5,079 nucleotides of DNA, taken from assembly GCA_017882935.1 (NCBI GenBank), contig JADGOP010000220.1, positions 1-5,079 of the forward strand, in the 5' to 3' direction. Each line of letters opens with the position of its first letter. Positions within the stretch are counted from its first letter, which is position 1. Below are positions 1 through 5,079 of the stretch, piece after piece. The notes beneath the pieces were generated by a model. That model did not search any database, was not told the origin of the DNA, and saw only the letters and a list, made by a program, of their open reading frames with translations. This DNA comes from Actinomycetota bacterium. Its GTDB lineage: Bacteria; Actinomycetota; Acidimicrobiia; Acidimicrobiales; Iamiaceae. The translations under genes were made by a program, and so were the position numbers.

Positions 1-147
1 ATCGCCAAGGGGATCACCCAGATCGACGTGGGTCTCGGCATCGCGGTCGGTCTCGGCGGCTCGGTGCTGCTGCTCCTGGTGGCGCTCACCATCCGGCGCA
101 AGCCCAAGGTCCAGCCCACCGGGTTCACACCGCCCGCCGCGGCCTGA
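1..147 (+). CDS. C-terminal end of a membrane-anchored protein (partial, 5' end outside window)
   Basis: Reading frame 1 is open from the window edge to a TGA at 145-147, giving the last 48 residues of a protein. Residues about 10-31 of this fragment (VGLGIAVGLGGSVLLLLVAL and following) are a continuous hydrophobic, glycine-rich stretch long enough to span the membrane. It is followed by a basic cluster (RRKPK) and a short Pro/Ala-rich tail. By the positive-inside rule the tail should be cytoplasmic, so the bulk of the protein, which lies upstream, may be outside the membrane or may contain more helices. The family cannot be recognised from this piece. It is co-directional with the EthD gene 32 bases downstream and could share its transcript, but nothing here ties their functions together. 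Confidence 0.6.
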   Translation: MAKGITQIDVGLGIAVGLGGSVLLLLVALTIRRKPKVQPTGFTPPAAA

Positions 148-179
148 CGCCCGCCACCTCGTCGGGGCAGACTGCCGAG

Positions 180-542
180 GTGATCAAGCTCATCGCCTTC
201 GTCAAACGCCGCCCCGACCTGTCGCCGGAGGAGTTCCACGCGCACTGGCGCGACGTGCACGCGCCGCTCGTGGCCAACAGCAGGCACGGGTCACACGTCC
301 TCTACTACGAGCGCAACCCGCGCCCGCTCGACGACTACCGCCGCACCGGCGACGACCCGGGCTACGACGGCGTCACCATGCAGCTCTTCGAGTCGGTCGA
401 CGTCTTCTACCAGTCGCTCACCGAGCCCGACTACGCCGACATCGCCGCCGACATCGAGAGGTTCATGGACACCAGCGCGACCCAGTGGATCCTCACCGAG
501 GAGCCCACGGTGGTGTTCGACCGGCGCCCCGCCGCGACCTGA
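180..542 (+). CDS. EthD-domain protein (dimeric alpha+beta barrel family)
   Basis: This is a 120-residue protein that is essentially a single EthD domain. The N-terminal strand MIKLIAFVKRRPDLSPEEF leads into the helix with HAHWRDVHAPL (residues 20-30), the hallmark K-R-x-x-(L/M)-(S/T)-x-E-E-F-x-x-H-W-x-x-x-H-x-P pattern. Acidic, tyrosine-rich segments follow, matching the second ferredoxin-like half. The family is named after EthD of the ethyl tert-butyl ether degradation cluster. Members are small cytoplasmic proteins, often beside oxygenase or catabolic genes. Some relatives are enzymes or heme binders, but for most the biochemical role is unknown. The start is GTG at 180; a weak GGGGCAG (164-170) lies nine bases upstream and no better start is visible. 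A strong hairpin follows directly after the stop, so this gene probably ends a transcript separate from the downstream operon. The family call is firm; the function is not. Confidence 0.85.
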   Translation: MIKLIAFVKRRPDLSPEEFHAHWRDVHAPLVANSRHGSHVLYYERNPRPLDDYRRTGDDPGYDGVTMQLFESVDVFYQSLTEPDYADIAADIERFMDTSATQWILTEEPTVVFDRRPAAT

Positions 543-546
543 CAAC

Positions 547-599
547 CGGTTCACTGCACCGAAGGCGCGCGTGGCGCGCGCTTTCGGTGCAGTGAACTG
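547..599 (+). terminator. Long near-perfect hairpin, probable terminator
   Basis: Bases 547-571 pair with 575-599 around a three-base loop (TGG, 572-574), giving a 25-bp stem. Only two pairs are G:U (548/598 and 564/582); the rest are Watson-Crick. The core arm reads GTTCACTGCACCGAA (549-563), mirrored by TTCGGTGCAGTGAAC (583-597), with an alternating GC block near the loop. The stem begins five bases after the EthD stop codon, where an intrinsic terminator would sit. No T-run follows it, which is common in high-GC actinobacterial terminators but makes the call less certain. The near symmetry means it could act on either strand. It could also be a copy of a dispersed palindromic repeat, which cannot be tested from one window. 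Confidence 0.65.
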
Positions 600-615
600 C
601 CGGGTGCCGCGAAGA

Positions 616-633
616 ACGAGAACGTGTTCTAGT
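616..633. promoter_or_regulatory. KstR-like palindromic operator
   Basis: The 18-bp sequence ACGAGAACGTGTTCTAGT is an interrupted palindrome. Arms AGAAC (619-623) and GTTCT (626-630) flank a GT centre, and the outer AC/GT pairs (616-617 with 632-633) also match, leaving one mismatched pair (618/631). The published mycobacterial KstR core is TnnAACnnGTTnnA. Positions 618-631 match it at every specified base except the first (G for T). KstR is a TetR-family repressor of cholesterol-catabolism genes in actinobacteria, released by a CoA-thioester steroid intermediate. The site lies 57 bases before the amidohydrolase start and overlaps a possible -10 hexamer, a good position for repression. That it binds KstR rather than another TetR-type regulator is inference. 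Confidence 0.6.
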
Positions 634-635
634 CT
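630..635 (+). promoter_or_regulatory. Possible -10 element of the operon promoter
   Basis: TAGTCT fits the actinobacterial TAnnnT pattern and overlaps the right edge of the KstR-like palindrome. A start site a few bases downstream would give a leader of about 50 bases before the amidohydrolase ATG. No convincing TTGACA-type -35 is visible 16-19 bases upstream, so the promoter would be weak, activator-dependent or wrongly placed. The support is mainly positional. Confidence 0.3.
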
Positions 636-652
636 GGAGGGGTCATCCGTTC

Positions 653-667
653 CTGACGGGTCATCAG
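653..667. promoter_or_regulatory. Second dyad in the leader, possible operator
   Basis: CTGACGGGTCATCAG has matching outer arms CTGA/TCAG and an inner G/C pair, with the remaining pairs mismatched (pattern CTGAnGnnnCnTCAG centred on 660). It lies between the possible -10 and the ribosome site, where a second regulator could act. The octamer GGGTCATC also occurs twice here, at 640-647 and 658-665, a direct repeat with 18-base spacing. Both signals are short and could be chance in GC-rich DNA. Confidence 0.25.
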
Positions 668-670
668 ACC

Positions 671-677
671 GGGGGAG
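671..677 (+). promoter_or_regulatory. Ribosome binding site that selects the amidohydrolase start
   Basis: GGGGGAG is the only purine-rich stretch close to a plausible start. It lies 13 bases before ATG 691, slightly long but usable. The reading frame stays open upstream to 571, but that extension would cross the hairpin and the palindromic operator and shows no family resemblance. ATG 691, directly before the conserved SEFPKIISVDDHVVEP segment, is therefore preferred. Confidence 0.55.
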
Positions 678-690
678 TACCATCGCCGCC

Positions 691-1890
691 ATGTCGGAGT
701 TTCCGAAGATCATCTCCGTCGACGATCACGTGGTCGAGCCGGCCAACGTGTGGGTCGACCGCCTGCCCTCGAAGTACCTCGACATCGGCCCGCGCATCGT
801 CCGTGCTCCCGTCAAGGAGATCTCCTTCGTGGGCGGCAAGTTCGTCGCGGTGAAGGGCGAGAAGGGCGACGAAGGCCCGGTGGCCGACTGGTGGCTCTAC
901 GAGGACCTGGTGCGCCCCCTCGTCCGGGTCGACTCGGCCGTCGGGGTCGACCGCGCCGATGTCACCATGCGCGGCGTGACCTACGAGGAGATGCGTCCCG
1001 GTTCCTACGAGGTGAAGCCCCGCCTCGAGGACATGGACACCAACTGGACCGAGGCGCAGCTCTGCTTCCCCACGTTCCCGCGGTTCTGCGGCCAGACCTT
1101 CACCGAGGCCAAGGACCGCGAGCTGGGCCTGCTCTGCATCAAGGCGTACAACGACTGGACCGTCGACGAGTGGTGCGGCGAGTCCGGCGGTCGCCTCATC
1201 CCGCTCATCATCATCCCGTTGTGGGACCCCGAGCTGGCCGGTGCCGAGGTGCGCCGCATGGCCGAGCGTGGCGTGCGGGCCGTCTGCTTCAGCGAGATCC
1301 CGCCGTTCCTCGGCCTGCCCAGCATCCACACCGACTACTGGGACCCGTTCTTCCGGGCGTGCGAGGAGACCGACACGGTCATCCACATGCACATCGGCTC
1401 CTCGTCGAAGATGCCCTCCACCTCGCCCGACGCGCCGGCGGCCGTGGGCTCGAGCCTCACCTTCGTCAACGCCTGCCTGAGCCTGGTCGACTGGCTCATG
1501 TCCGGCGTGTTCGTGCGCTTCCCCAAGCTCGAGATCGCCTTCTCCGAGGGCCAGATCGGCTGGATCCCCTACGTGCTCGGCCGCGCCGACGTGGTGTGGG
1601 AGGAGAACCGGGGTTGGGGCGGCGTCGCCGACAAGGTGCTCGAGCCGCCGAGCGAGCTGTTCAAGAAGCACGTCTACGGCTGCTTCTTCGACGACCCGTA
1701 CGGGCTGCAGATGCTCGACGCCATCGGCGTCGACCGCGTCACCTACGAGTCCGACTACCCGCACTCCGACTCGACCTGGCCGCGCACCCGCGAGGTGGCC
1801 GAGTCGCAGATGGGGCACCTGGCTCCCGACGTGGTCGAGAAGCTGGTCCGCGGTAACGCCATCAAGCTGCTGCGCCTCGACAAGCGCTGA
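691..1890 (+). CDS. Amidohydrolase-2 family metal-dependent hydrolase/decarboxylase
   Basis: A 399-residue cytoplasmic TIM-barrel protein of the amidohydrolase-2 type, the family of ACMSD and related decarboxylases and hydrolases. The first strand carries SVDDHVVEP (residues 9-17), the D-x-H variant of the metal motif. The fifth-strand motif IHMHIGS spans 231-237 (H232/H234 candidate ligands). FPKLEIAFSEGQIGWIPY (277-294) is the usual FPxLxxxxxExxxGW segment, and YESDYPHSDSTWP (352-364) holds the late catalytic Asp (D355). Actinobacterial members of about 400 residues are common and mostly uncharacterised; they are often annotated simply as amidohydrolase and found in catabolic clusters. Residues about 40-110, between the first strand and the LEDMD segment, are longer than in compact ACMSD proteins and may form a lid. 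The gene is first in the probable operon, behind the KstR-like site. The family is secure; whether it hydrolyses or decarboxylates, and on which substrate, is unknown. Confidence 0.88.
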   Translation: MSEFPKIISVDDHVVEPANVWVDRLPSKYLDIGPRIVRAPVKEISFVGGKFVAVKGEKGDEGPVADWWLYEDLVRPLVRVDSAVGVDRADVTMRGVTYEEMRPGSYEVKPRLEDMDTNWTEAQLCFPTFPRFCGQTFTEAKDRELGLLCIKAYNDWTVDEWCGESGGRLIPLIIIPLWDPELAGAEVRRMAERGVRAVCFSEIPPFLGLPSIHTDYWDPFFRACEETDTVIHMHIGSSSKMPSTSPDAPAAVGSSLTFVNACLSLVDWLMSGVFVRFPKLEIAFSEGQIGWIPYVLGRADVVWEENRGWGGVADKVLEPPSELFKKHVYGCFFDDPYGLQMLDAIGVDRVTYESDYPHSDSTWPRTREVAESQMGHLAPDVVEKLVRGNAIKLLRLDKR

Positions 1891-1944
1891 CCCGCGCCGC
1901 CCACAGCCAACACACACTGATCGAACAAGGGGAGTGATCCGCGC

Positions 1945-3411
1945 ATGACGCAGAAGGTCGGAACCGGTCCGTACCGCCAGCTCATCGGTGGCGAGTTCGT
2001 CGACGGGGGCAAGGGCAGCTACGCCATCGTCAACCCGGCCACCGAAGAGGTGGTCGCCGAGGCGCCCGAGGCGTCGGTCGACGACGTCGAGGCCGCCGCA
2101 GCCGCCGCGAAGGCCGCGCAGCCCGGTTGGGCGGCGCTCAAGCCCGAGAAGCGCGCCGAGCTCCTCAAGAAGGTGTCCGACCGCATCTTCGCCGAGATGG
2201 CCGACTTCGTGCCCCTGATCATCTCCGAGACGGGCGCCACGCTCAATGTCGGCTCGCGCATGCAGGCGCCGGCGTGCGCCAGCCGCTTCGCCTACTACGC
2301 CGAGGCCGGCCGCCAGCCGCTCGACCTGCCGCTGGCCCCCTCGCCGATGGCCGAGACGCCTCTCGCGCCCGGCGGCCTGATCTCGTCGGTCGTCAACCGC
2401 GCGCCCGTGGGCGTCGTGGCGGCGATCACGTCGTACAACTTCCCGATCACGAACATGGCCGGCAAGCTGGCACCGGCCCTGGCCGCGGGCAACGCGGTGG
2501 TCGTGAAGCCGGCCCCGCAGGACCCGCTGTCGTGCCTCGAGGTGCTGCGCATCTGCCACGAGGTCGGCATCCCCGAGGGCGTCGTCAACATCGTCACCGG
2601 CTCCGGCGCCGAGGCCGGGCAGGCCCTCGTGGCATCGCCGAACGTCGACATGGTCAGCTTCACCGGCTCGTCGGGCGTCGGCGTCGCCATCCAGACCGAG
2701 GCGGCCAAGACCATGAAGCGCACGCTCATGGAGCTGGGCGGCAAGGGTGCCTGCCTGGTGCTCGCCGACGCCGAGATCCCGAAGGTGATCACCGGCCTCG
2801 CCAGTGTGTGGGGCTTCCACTCGGGGCAGATCTGCACCGCCCCGACGCGGGCCATCGTCCACCGCAGTCGCTACGACGAGGTCGTCGCCGGCCTCACCGC
2901 CGCGGCCGGCCGCATGCCCGTGGGTGACCCGCTCGACAAGACCACCGTCGTGGGCCCGATCATCACCGACACCCACCGGGCCCGCGTCGAGGCCATGCTC
3001 GAGCGCAGCGTCGCCGAGGGCGCCGAGGTGCTGGTGGGCGGCGAGCGACCCGACATCGACAAGGGCTTCTACGTGGCCCCCACGCTGCTCGCCGTCGACA
3101 ACGCCAACCACGGCGCCCGCGAGGAGTTCTTCGCCCCGGTCATCGTCGTGATCCCCTTCGACGACGACGAGGAGGGCATCGCCATCGCCAACGACTCGCC
3201 GTACGGCCTCTACGACTACGTGTACTCGGCCGACGTGAACAAGGCCTACCAGGTGGCCAAGCGGCTCGAGGCAGGCAACGTGGGCCTCAACACCGCCCAG
3301 CGCAACATGGAGGCCCCGTTCGGTGGCTTCAAGATGAGCGGCATCGGGCGTGACGGGGGCATCTTCGGCCTCCACGCCTACACCGAGATGCAGACCATCG
3401 TCTGGACCTGA
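1945..3411 (+). CDS. NAD(P)-dependent aldehyde dehydrogenase
   Basis: A full-length 488-residue aldehyde dehydrogenase, the usual size for the superfamily, oxidising an aldehyde to a carboxylate in the cytoplasm. Landmarks appear in order: oxyanion Asn N165 in TSYNFP; cofactor-binding K188 in VVVKPAPQ; the FTGSSGVG nucleotide loop (239-246); general base E263 in MELGGKG; nucleophile C297 in SGQICTAPTR; and E394 in EEFFAPV, the ribose-contacting Glu. E263 and C297 are 34 residues apart, as in the family archetype. The C-terminal APFGGFKMSGIGRDGG segment is also typical. Deviations are SYNFP for the commoner PWNFP and FAP for FGP, both compatible with activity. AAGGGGAG (1927-1934) lies ten bases before the ATG. 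The gene starts 54 bases after the amidohydrolase and ends 30 bases before the alcohol dehydrogenase, which could supply its aldehyde. The substrate is not evident. Confidence 0.93.
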   Translation: MTQKVGTGPYRQLIGGEFVDGGKGSYAIVNPATEEVVAEAPEASVDDVEAAAAAAKAAQPGWAALKPEKRAELLKKVSDRIFAEMADFVPLIISETGATLNVGSRMQAPACASRFAYYAEAGRQPLDLPLAPSPMAETPLAPGGLISSVVNRAPVGVVAAITSYNFPITNMAGKLAPALAAGNAVVVKPAPQDPLSCLEVLRICHEVGIPEGVVNIVTGSGAEAGQALVASPNVDMVSFTGSSGVGVAIQTEAAKTMKRTLMELGGKGACLVLADAEIPKVITGLASVWGFHSGQICTAPTRAIVHRSRYDEVVAGLTAAAGRMPVGDPLDKTTVVGPIITDTHRARVEAMLERSVAEGAEVLVGGERPDIDKGFYVAPTLLAVDNANHGAREEFFAPVIVVIPFDDDEEGIAIANDSPYGLYDYVYSADVNKAYQVAKRLEAGNVGLNTAQRNMEAPFGGFKMSGIGRDGGIFGLHAYTEMQTIVWT

Positions 3412-3427
3412 CCCCGTGCTGACCTAC

Positions 3428-3433
3428 GAAAGG
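3428..3433 (+). promoter_or_regulatory. Shine-Dalgarno site supporting the GTG start of the alcohol dehydrogenase
   Basis: GAAAGG lies eight bases before GTG 3442. This spacing, and the start of the conserved N-terminal strand at that codon (MRGIVYLG), make GTG the likely initiation codon; no ATG lies between the preceding stop and this point. Confidence 0.6.
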
Positions 3434-3441
3434 CTGCAACT

Positions 3442-4554
3442 GTGAGAGGCATCGTCTACCTCGGCAAGGACAACGCCGAGTACACCGAGGAGCTGGAGCT
3501 CGCGTCGCCCGAGCCGGGCGCGCGCGAGGTCGTGGTGAAGATGGTGGCGGCCGGGGTGTGCCACTCCGACGTGAGCGTCATCAACGGCACCATCCCCTGG
3601 AAGCCTCCTGCGGTGCTCGGCCACGAGGGCGCGGGCATTGTCGAGGCCATCGGGTCGGAGGTGAAGACGGTGCGGCCCGGCGACCACGTGGTGGTGTCGA
3701 CGCTCGCCAACTGTGGCGTCTGCCCCAAGTGCAACACCGGCCACCCCACGCTGTGTCGCAAGTCGATCGGCGTCGTGAAGCAGCCGTTCCTCTACAAGGG
3801 CGAGCCGGCGAGCAACTTCGCCGCCACGTCGAGCTTCGCCGAGCGCACCGTCGTGGCCGAGGTCCAGGCCGTGAAGATCCCCCAGGAGATCCCGCTCACG
3901 TCGGCGTGCCTCATCGCGTGCGGCGTGCTCACGGGCGTGGGGTCGGTGTTCAACACCGCCAAGATCGAGCCCGGTCAGACCACCGCGGTGTTCGGCGTGG
4001 GCGGCGTGGGGCTCAACGTCATCCAGGCGCTGCGCATCGCCAACGCCGGCAGCATCATCGCCATCGACACCCTCCCGCAGAAGGAGGCGCTCGCCCGACA
4101 GTTCGGCGCAACGCACTTCATCAACGCCGCCGACACCGACGCGGTGGCCGCGGTGCGCGACCTCTACCCGTTCCACCCGAAGATGGTCACGGGGCCGCTC
4201 GGCGCCGGTGGCGTCGACGTGGCGTTCGACTGCGTGGGCCACACGGCCATCCTCCGCCAGTGCGTCGACATGCTCGACTGGGGTGGCAAGGCCATCGTGG
4301 TGGGCGTCCCGGGCTTCACCGACGAGGTGAGCATCCCGGCGGTGAACTTCGTGCAGGTCGATCGCTCGGTGATCGGGTCGCGCTACGGCGGTTCGCGCCC
4401 GCAGTTCGACATCCCGCTGTACGCGAAGTGGTACCTCGAGGGCAAGCTCATGCTCGACGAGCTCGTCACCCAGACCTACCCGGTGTCGGAGTTCCACACC
4501 GTCCTCGAGGACATGGAAGCCGGCAAGCTCGCCCGCGGCGTCCTCACCTACTGA
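3442..4554 (+). CDS. Zinc-dependent alcohol dehydrogenase (MDR superfamily, class III-like)
   Basis: A 370-residue medium-chain dehydrogenase/reductase that interconverts an alcohol and its aldehyde or ketone using NAD. Catalytic zinc ligands are visible as C40 in GVCHSD, H61 in GHEGAG (E62 adjacent) and C160 in ACGVLTG. The structural zinc lobe is complete, with C91, C94, C97 and C105. The Rossmann loop is GVGGVG (185-190), and D209 after the next strand (IIAIDT) favours NAD over NADP. Length and layout resemble the class III and aryl-alcohol dehydrogenase branch. Some actinobacterial relatives are nicotinoproteins with tightly bound cofactor (NDMA-dependent); that is possible here but not shown by any residue I can identify. 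The gene lies 30 bases after the aldehyde dehydrogenase and 22 bases before the cyclase-family gene. The pair would carry out alcohol to aldehyde to acid oxidation, an inference from order. The substrate is unknown. Confidence 0.92.
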   Translation: MRGIVYLGKDNAEYTEELELASPEPGAREVVVKMVAAGVCHSDVSVINGTIPWKPPAVLGHEGAGIVEAIGSEVKTVRPGDHVVVSTLANCGVCPKCNTGHPTLCRKSIGVVKQPFLYKGEPASNFAATSSFAERTVVAEVQAVKIPQEIPLTSACLIACGVLTGVGSVFNTAKIEPGQTTAVFGVGGVGLNVIQALRIANAGSIIAIDTLPQKEALARQFGATHFINAADTDAVAAVRDLYPFHPKMVTGPLGAGGVDVAFDCVGHTAILRQCVDMLDWGGKAIVVGVPGFTDEVSIPAVNFVQVDRSVIGSRYGGSRPQFDIPLYAKWYLEGKLMLDELVTQTYPVSEFHTVLEDMEAGKLARGVLTY

Positions 4555-4576
4555 GCCCACCGGGCGAGGAGTGCAC

Positions 4577-5079
4577 ATGCCGTTGCCTGACTGGTTCCAC
4601 GAGGCTGCCGCGCGGGTCAACAACTGGGGTCGCTGGGGCGACGACGACGAGCTCGGCACGCTCAACCTCATCACCCCCGAGGTGGTGAAGCGCGCCGCGG
4701 GATGCGTCCGCACGGGTCGCTCGTTCTCGCTGGCGTGGCCACTGTCGTTCCAAGAGAACCTCCAGATGGGCAACCTGCCCGGCCGCTCGGTGCTGCGCAC
4801 CATGACCGCCATCAACGACCCGATGCTGGGCGACCCGGCCCTGTTCACGTCGAGCGACGACGTGGTGGTGATGGGCCTGCAGGTCGCCACGCACTGGGAC
4901 GGGCTGGCACACGTGTCGTACGACGGCCGCATGTACAACGGCGTGCCCACCGACTCGGTCACCGCGGCGGGCGCATCGCGGCTCGGCATCCACAAGGTCC
5001 GGTCGGTGGTGTCGCGCGGGGTGCTGCTCGACGTGGCGCGCATGAAGGGTGTCGACCGCCTCGAGGGCGGCTACGGCGT
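4577..5079 (+). CDS. Cyclase-family metal-dependent hydrolase (partial, 3' end outside window)
   Basis: An open frame runs from ATG 4577 to the window end, giving 167 residues, about half of a typical 300-340-residue member. The N-terminal NNWGRWGDDDELGTLNLITP (15-34) is characteristic of the larger bacterial cyclase-family proteins. THWDGLAH (105-112) supplies the metal ligands H106, D108 and H112 with the spacing of the family's H-x-D-x-x-x-H signature; the proline of the kynurenine-formamidase version is replaced (L110). The family contains kynurenine formamidase, isatin hydrolase and other metal-dependent amide or ring-opening hydrolases; large actinobacterial members are mostly uncharacterised. 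GAGGAG (4566-4571) lies five bases before the ATG, and the gene begins 22 bases after the alcohol dehydrogenase stop, so it is probably the fourth gene of the operon. The role may be opening a lactone or amide ring in the pathway; this is inference. Confidence 0.85.
   Translation, partial: MPLPDWFHEAAARVNNWGRWGDDDELGTLNLITPEVVKRAAGCVRTGRSFSLAWPLSFQENLQMGNLPGRSVLRTMTAINDPMLGDPALFTSSDDVVVMGLQVATHWDGLAHVSYDGRMYNGVPTDSVTAAGASRLGIHKVRSVVSRGVLLDVARMKGVDRLEGGYG

Larger units (their letters stand above)
691..5079 (+). other. Probable four-gene catabolic operon (amidohydrolase, ALDH, ADH, cyclase-family)
   Basis: Four co-directional genes are separated by 54, 30 and 22 bases with no hairpin between them. 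Each downstream gene has a recognisable Shine-Dalgarno-like site. A strong hairpin and a KstR-like palindrome lie directly upstream of the first gene, marking a likely transcript start. The operon may continue past the window end. Co-transcription is inferred from spacing and strand only. Confidence 0.7.

Noticed and set aside
571..690. A longer N-terminus for the amidohydrolase, from an upstream GTG in the same frame.
   Set aside because: The extra 40 residues would be encoded by the hairpin's distal arm and the palindromic operator region and show no family similarity. ATG 691 has a purine-rich site upstream and fits the conserved N-terminus.
1891..1944. Possible promoter or terminator in the 54-base gap before the ALDH gene.
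   Set aside because: Apart from the Shine-Dalgarno AAGGGGAG, no stable hairpin or -10/-35 pair is visible; the ACACACAC run is short and probably incidental.
2019..2261. Alanine/serine-rich minus-strand frame inside the ALDH gene, opposite the Ala-rich AAAAAAKAAQ segment.
   Set aside because: It is the mirror of an alanine-rich helix in the ALDH N-terminal region and has no start context or family match.
664..3375. A 903-codon open frame on the minus strand covering the amidohydrolase and ALDH genes.
   Set aside because: Its product is a low-complexity mix of His, Val, Asp, Gly, Arg and Leu with no recognisable domain, as expected opposite a high-GC gene with G/C-rich third positions. The + strand genes it overlaps have clear family motifs throughout.
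3424..5043. A 539-codon open frame on the minus strand opposite the ADH and cyclase-family genes.
   Set aside because: It has the same compositional signature and no domain. It lies opposite two genes with complete catalytic motifs.
1..5079. Searched for CRISPR repeats, tRNA or rRNA genes, insertion-sequence ends, toxin-antitoxin pairs and phage-type genes.
   Set aside because: No evenly spaced repeats, no cloverleaf-like sequences and no transposase or integrase motifs were seen. Coding sequence fills almost the whole window.

Overview
The window is high-GC DNA with strong G/C third-position codon bias. Its gene families are typical of a soil or aquatic actinobacterium: an EthD-domain protein, a large metal-dependent amidohydrolase, an NAD aldehyde dehydrogenase, a zinc alcohol dehydrogenase and a cyclase-family hydrolase. 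A KstR-like palindrome upstream of the main operon also fits an actinobacterium, either Acidimicrobiia or a Mycobacterium/Rhodococcus-type lineage. The exact taxon cannot be fixed from this sequence alone.

Layout: all recognised genes are on the + strand. Positions 1-147 are the tail of a gene whose product ends in a membrane helix and a short basic/proline tail. A small EthD-family gene (180-542) follows after 32 bases. A near-perfect 25-bp hairpin (547-599) starts five bases after its stop and probably separates it from what follows. Positions 600-690 form a compact regulatory region: an 18-bp KstR-like palindrome (616-633) overlapping a possible -10 element, a second weaker dyad (653-667) and a purine-rich ribosome site. 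Four tightly spaced genes then form a probable operon: amidohydrolase (691-1890), aldehyde dehydrogenase (1945-3411), alcohol dehydrogenase (3442-4554) and the first half of a cyclase-family hydrolase (4577 to beyond the window end). The gaps are 54, 30 and 22 bases, and each downstream gene has its own Shine-Dalgarno-like sequence.

Functional reading (inference): the alcohol and aldehyde dehydrogenases could oxidise a primary alcohol via the aldehyde to a carboxylic acid. The amidohydrolase-2 enzyme and the cyclase-family enzyme would supply metal-dependent hydrolytic, decarboxylating or C-C/lactone-cleaving steps. With a KstR-like operator in front, the simplest hypothesis is an inducible catabolic operon for a steroid, terpenoid or other cyclic substrate. 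The substrate cannot be read from the sequence. No RNA genes, CRISPR arrays, insertion sequences or phage genes were seen. The window is not obviously a new kind of system; its most interesting parts are the operator and this particular combination of enzymes.
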